This document shows, one piece after another, positions 5,416 to 6,327 of a stretch of DNA of 6,327 nt. Position numbers and translations under genes: made by a program. Numbering within the stretch: position 1 is the first letter of the stretch; every line of letters starts with the position of its first letter. This DNA is from Clostridia bacterium. GTDB taxonomy: Bacteria; Bacillota_E; RBS10-35; JAJYVN01. Below the pieces are notes generated by a model that was not told the DNA's origin, searched no databases, and saw only the letters and a list, made by a program, of their open reading frames with translations. Where the stretch lies: NCBI GenBank assembly GCA_027335545.1, contig DAHWHV010000366.1:1-6327 (forward strand). Direction: 5' to 3'.

Positions 5416-5431
5416 CCGAAACAGGTGGCCG
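5416..5431 (-). repeat. Inverted copy of the 16-bp inner repeat
   Basis: CCGAAACAGGTGGCCG is the reverse complement of CGGCCACCTGTTTCGG, which differs from the copy at 5296-5311 at one position. Partial copies flank it: GGGTGGCCG at about 5400-5408 and ACCGAAAT at about 5437-5444. It therefore looks like the eroded multi-repeat end facing 5296-5334. Confidence 0.65.
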
Positions 5432-5476
5432 ACATCACCGAAATCCGCACTGCTGTCGCGCCACGGCTGGCGTCGT

Positions 5477-5508
5477 GGGGGCCTACTTGTCGGTTGGCGC
5501 CACGATCC
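5477..5508 (-). repeat. Right terminal inverted repeat
   Basis: Read on the minus strand this 32-base arm matches 5016-5047 at 27 positions. It lies 45 bp from the inner inverted repeat copy, whereas the left arm lies 248 bp from its nearest inner repeat, so the element is asymmetric. Confidence 0.7.
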
Positions 5509-5520
5509 AAACGGCAACCC

Positions 5521-5538
5521 CCCGATGCCTCGATCGGG
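5521..5538. repeat. Small hairpin CCCGAT/ATCGGG
   Basis: CCCGAT (5521-5526) pairs with ATCGGG (5533-5538) around six bases. CGATGC (5523-5528) can alternatively pair with GCATCG (5543-5548). It lies about 200 bp past the toxin stop and lacks a T-run on either strand, so a terminator role is doubtful. Confidence 0.2.
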
Positions 5539-5603
5539 CCCTGCATCGTCGCGCACAGCCCCGCGCACCGCCGCAGCTCGACCCCGTTCGCGCCGTCGGC
5601 TGC

Positions 5604-5617
5604 CACCGGGCCCGGTG
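5604..5617. repeat. 14-bp perfect palindrome CACCGGGCCCGGTG
   Basis: A gapless perfect palindrome, symmetric at 14 of 14 positions, in the non-coding stretch between the remnant and the toxin gene. It could be a protein-binding or recombination site; high GC makes chance occurrence easier. Confidence 0.4.
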
Positions 5618-5735
5618 TGCCGCCAGCGTATCCAGTGCTACCGACCGGGTTGTCTGTGCGCAGAGCCACTGACCACGCTCTTCGAGAAGCCATGGCGGGT
5701 CGGCAGCAGACGTGCGCTGGGCGCCGGGCGATCGG

Positions 5736-6143
5736 TTAGGGCACAACATCGAGATGCGCGCCATCTGACAGCTGGTAGACCCGGAAGTGCCCGTCGAGCG
5801 TGAATATCCGACGCAGGCGGTGTTTCTCGGCGGCCACGATCAGGGTGGCGTCGGCCAAGTCCATGGGCAGGTCCCGGTACTTGGCCATGAGGTCGCGAAG
5901 GCGGCGCACGTCCTCGGCAACGGGAGCGGCGATCTGCAGGTCTCCTCGCTCAACCAGGGCCCATAACGCATCTTGGCCCGTCCACTCCGCGCCGTCCCCG
6001 ACGAGATACATCGCTTCGGTGAACGCAGCCCACGTCGTCAACAGTGGGGCAGAGAGGTGGGCCAGTGCAGCCGCGCAGGCCGCGTGCGTCGGCTCGTCCC
6101 GATCCGCCAGCGCGACCAGGGGCCCCGCGTCGCAGAGTGTCAT
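5736..6143 (-). CDS. PIN-domain RNase toxin, VapC-like
   Basis: A complete 135-residue protein with the architecture of VapC-type toxins: metal-dependent endoribonucleases that cut tRNA, rRNA or mRNA and are neutralised by a cognate antitoxin. The acidic metal-binding residues are in their usual places: D5 in MTLCDAGPLVAL, E43 in AAFTEAMYL, D95 and D98 in LPMDLADATLI, and D117 in RRIFTLDGHF. Length is normal for the family. The start is the ATG at 6143, because the protein begins with the canonical PIN strand and this codon overlaps the antitoxin stop as ATGA; the frame is open further upstream to 6281, but that stretch is the out-of-frame antitoxin gene. No strong ribosome-binding site precedes it, so translational coupling to the antitoxin is likely. 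The stop is TAA. Confidence 0.9.
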   Translation of the reverse strand: MTLCDAGPLVALADRDEPTHAACAAALAHLSAPLLTTWAAFTEAMYLVGDGAEWTGQDALWALVERGDLQIAAPVAEDVRRLRDLMAKYRDLPMDLADATLIVAAEKHRLRRIFTLDGHFRVYQLSDGAHLDVVP

Positions 6144-6327
6144 GGTCGGGACCACCGCCGTTGCCGCAACACCTTCCGAAATGCCTGGCCCGTCTCCTGT
6201 GCGCGCCCCCCCCCTCTGGACACGACGCCGACGTAACCAGCCAGCCGCACGTCCAGCCGATCCCCCAGGACCTGTCGGCACCGCTCCGCGACCGCCTGCC
6301 GAATCAATTCCGACTCCGGGACCCCCA
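6140..6327 (-). CDS. Ribbon-helix-helix-type antitoxin, C-terminal part (N-terminus outside window)
   Basis: The minus-strand frame beginning at 6325 encodes 61 residues: GVPESELIRQAVAERCRQVL, then GDRLDVRLAGYVGVVSRGGG, then RAQETGQAFRKVLRQRRWSR plus P, ending in TGA at 6142-6140. The GVPESELIRQAVAE segment is typical of the second helix of CopG/ribbon-helix-helix antitoxins, and the rest would be the toxin-wrapping tail. Its stop overlaps the toxin start by four bases (ATGA), the usual arrangement of an antitoxin-toxin operon in which the antitoxin binds the toxin and autoregulates the promoter. The promoter and DNA-binding strand lie off the window. A nine-G run sits within residues 38-40 (GGG). 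Exact family is inferred from a partial sequence. Confidence 0.75.
   Translation of the reverse strand, partial: GVPESELIRQAVAERCRQVLGDRLDVRLAGYVGVVSRGGGRAQETGQAFRKVLRQRRWSRP
6206..6214 (-). repeat. Nine-G homopolymer within the antitoxin gene
   Basis: A C9 run on the plus strand is nine Gs in the antitoxin mRNA, encoding Gly-Gly-Gly in frame. It is the longest homopolymer I noticed in the window and a plausible slippage site for polymerase or ribosome. With one extra G the reading frame enters the toxin frame and stays open through to it. Confidence 0.8.

Larger units (their letters stand above)
5016..5508. mobile_element. 493-bp transposase-less element with 32-bp terminal inverted repeats
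   Basis: The left end, 5016-5047, begins GGATCGTGGCACCAACCG. The right end, 5477-5508, read on the minus strand, begins GGATCGTGGCGCCAACCG. Over 32 bases they match at 27, with mismatches at positions 11, 19, 21, 28 and 29; the first ten bases are identical. Similarity stops just outside. No intact transposase lies inside, so it is either a MITE-like element or an insertion sequence that lost its genes. No clear target-site duplication was found. The left end starts 13 bp after the SWIM stop codon. Family assignment is open; the inner repeats suggest an IS21-like origin. Confidence 0.65.
5003..5735. other. 733-bp gene-free stretch between convergent genes
   Basis: The SWIM gene (plus) and the PIN toxin gene (minus) converge on this region. 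Bases 5016-5508 are a mobile-element remnant bounded by inverted repeats. Bases 5509-5735 contain only a small hairpin and a 14-bp palindrome that I can point to. No intrinsic terminator with a T-tract was found for either flanking gene. Confidence 0.6.

Noticed and set aside
5066..5803. 245-residue plus-strand frame through the remnant and into the toxin 3' end
   Set aside because: It crosses both inverted-repeat sets and ends antisense to the PIN gene; the composition is Arg/Pro/Trp-rich and not protein-like. The frame ending at 5199 looks more like a genuine coding remnant.
6144..6281. 46-residue N-terminal extension of the PIN toxin
   Set aside because: The canonical PIN start is at 6143 and the extension overlaps the antitoxin in another frame. 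It could only be translated after a frameshift, which is treated as a separate finding.
1..6327. CRISPR array, tRNA or rRNA genes
   Set aside because: No regularly spaced repeats with unique spacers, no tRNA cloverleaf and no rRNA-like sequence were seen. The only close repeats are the two-copy units at 3871-3902 and 5296-5334.

Overview
The window is very GC-rich, with almost every codon ending in G or C. It holds a two-gene chromosomal unit on the plus strand, a toxin-antitoxin pair on the minus strand at the right edge, and a decayed mobile-element remnant between them. High GC, a textbook AAGGAGG ribosome-binding site before a TTG start, and a SNF2/SWIM gene pair of the kind Bacillus subtilis carries as ywqA-ywqB suggest a high-GC Bacillota (Symbiobacterium- or Thermaerobacter-like). 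Actinomycetota or another GC-rich phylum cannot be excluded, so the taxonomy is a weak inference.

Layout. Bases 2-34 are probably the last ten codons of an upstream plus-strand gene. Bases 35-607 have no convincing gene. They hold three G-quadruplex-type motifs on alternating strands (108-297), a small AT-richer island with a perfect dyad (160-170), a weak sigma70-like promoter (292-319), and a leader with a perfect 11-bp hairpin (522-549) beside a sequence complementary to the helicase Shine-Dalgarno site. Bases 608-3766 encode a complete 1052-residue SNF2-family ATPase with the N-terminal module of bacterial SNF2 proteins. After a 156-bp gap with a hairpin and a 15-bp direct repeat, 3923-5002 encode a 359-residue SWIM zinc-finger protein.

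Thirteen bases after the SWIM stop codon begins a 493-bp segment (5016-5508) bounded by 32-bp imperfect terminal inverted repeats (27/32 matching). It carries a second, nested family of 16-bp repeats (two direct copies and one inverted). It encodes no transposase and looks like a MITE or a gutted insertion sequence; the inner repeats resemble multi-repeat IS21-type ends. Bases 5509-5735 are probably non-coding.

At the right edge, on the minus strand, is a type II toxin-antitoxin operon. The C-terminal 61 residues of a ribbon-helix-helix-like antitoxin overlap by ATGA with a complete 135-residue PIN-domain (VapC-like) toxin. The antitoxin contains a run of nine Gs. A one-base insertion there, or a -1 ribosomal slip, would fuse the antitoxin in frame to the toxin with no intervening stop.

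How the parts fit: the SNF2 ATPase and SWIM protein are probably co-expressed and act together on DNA or nucleoprotein, an association known across bacteria but with little assigned function. The convergent toxin-antitoxin pair and the insertion remnant indicate recombinationally active, accessory-type DNA next to this unit. The SNF2-SWIM pair is not a new family; the least-described features are the G9 tract in the antitoxin, the nested inverted-repeat element and the structured helicase leader.
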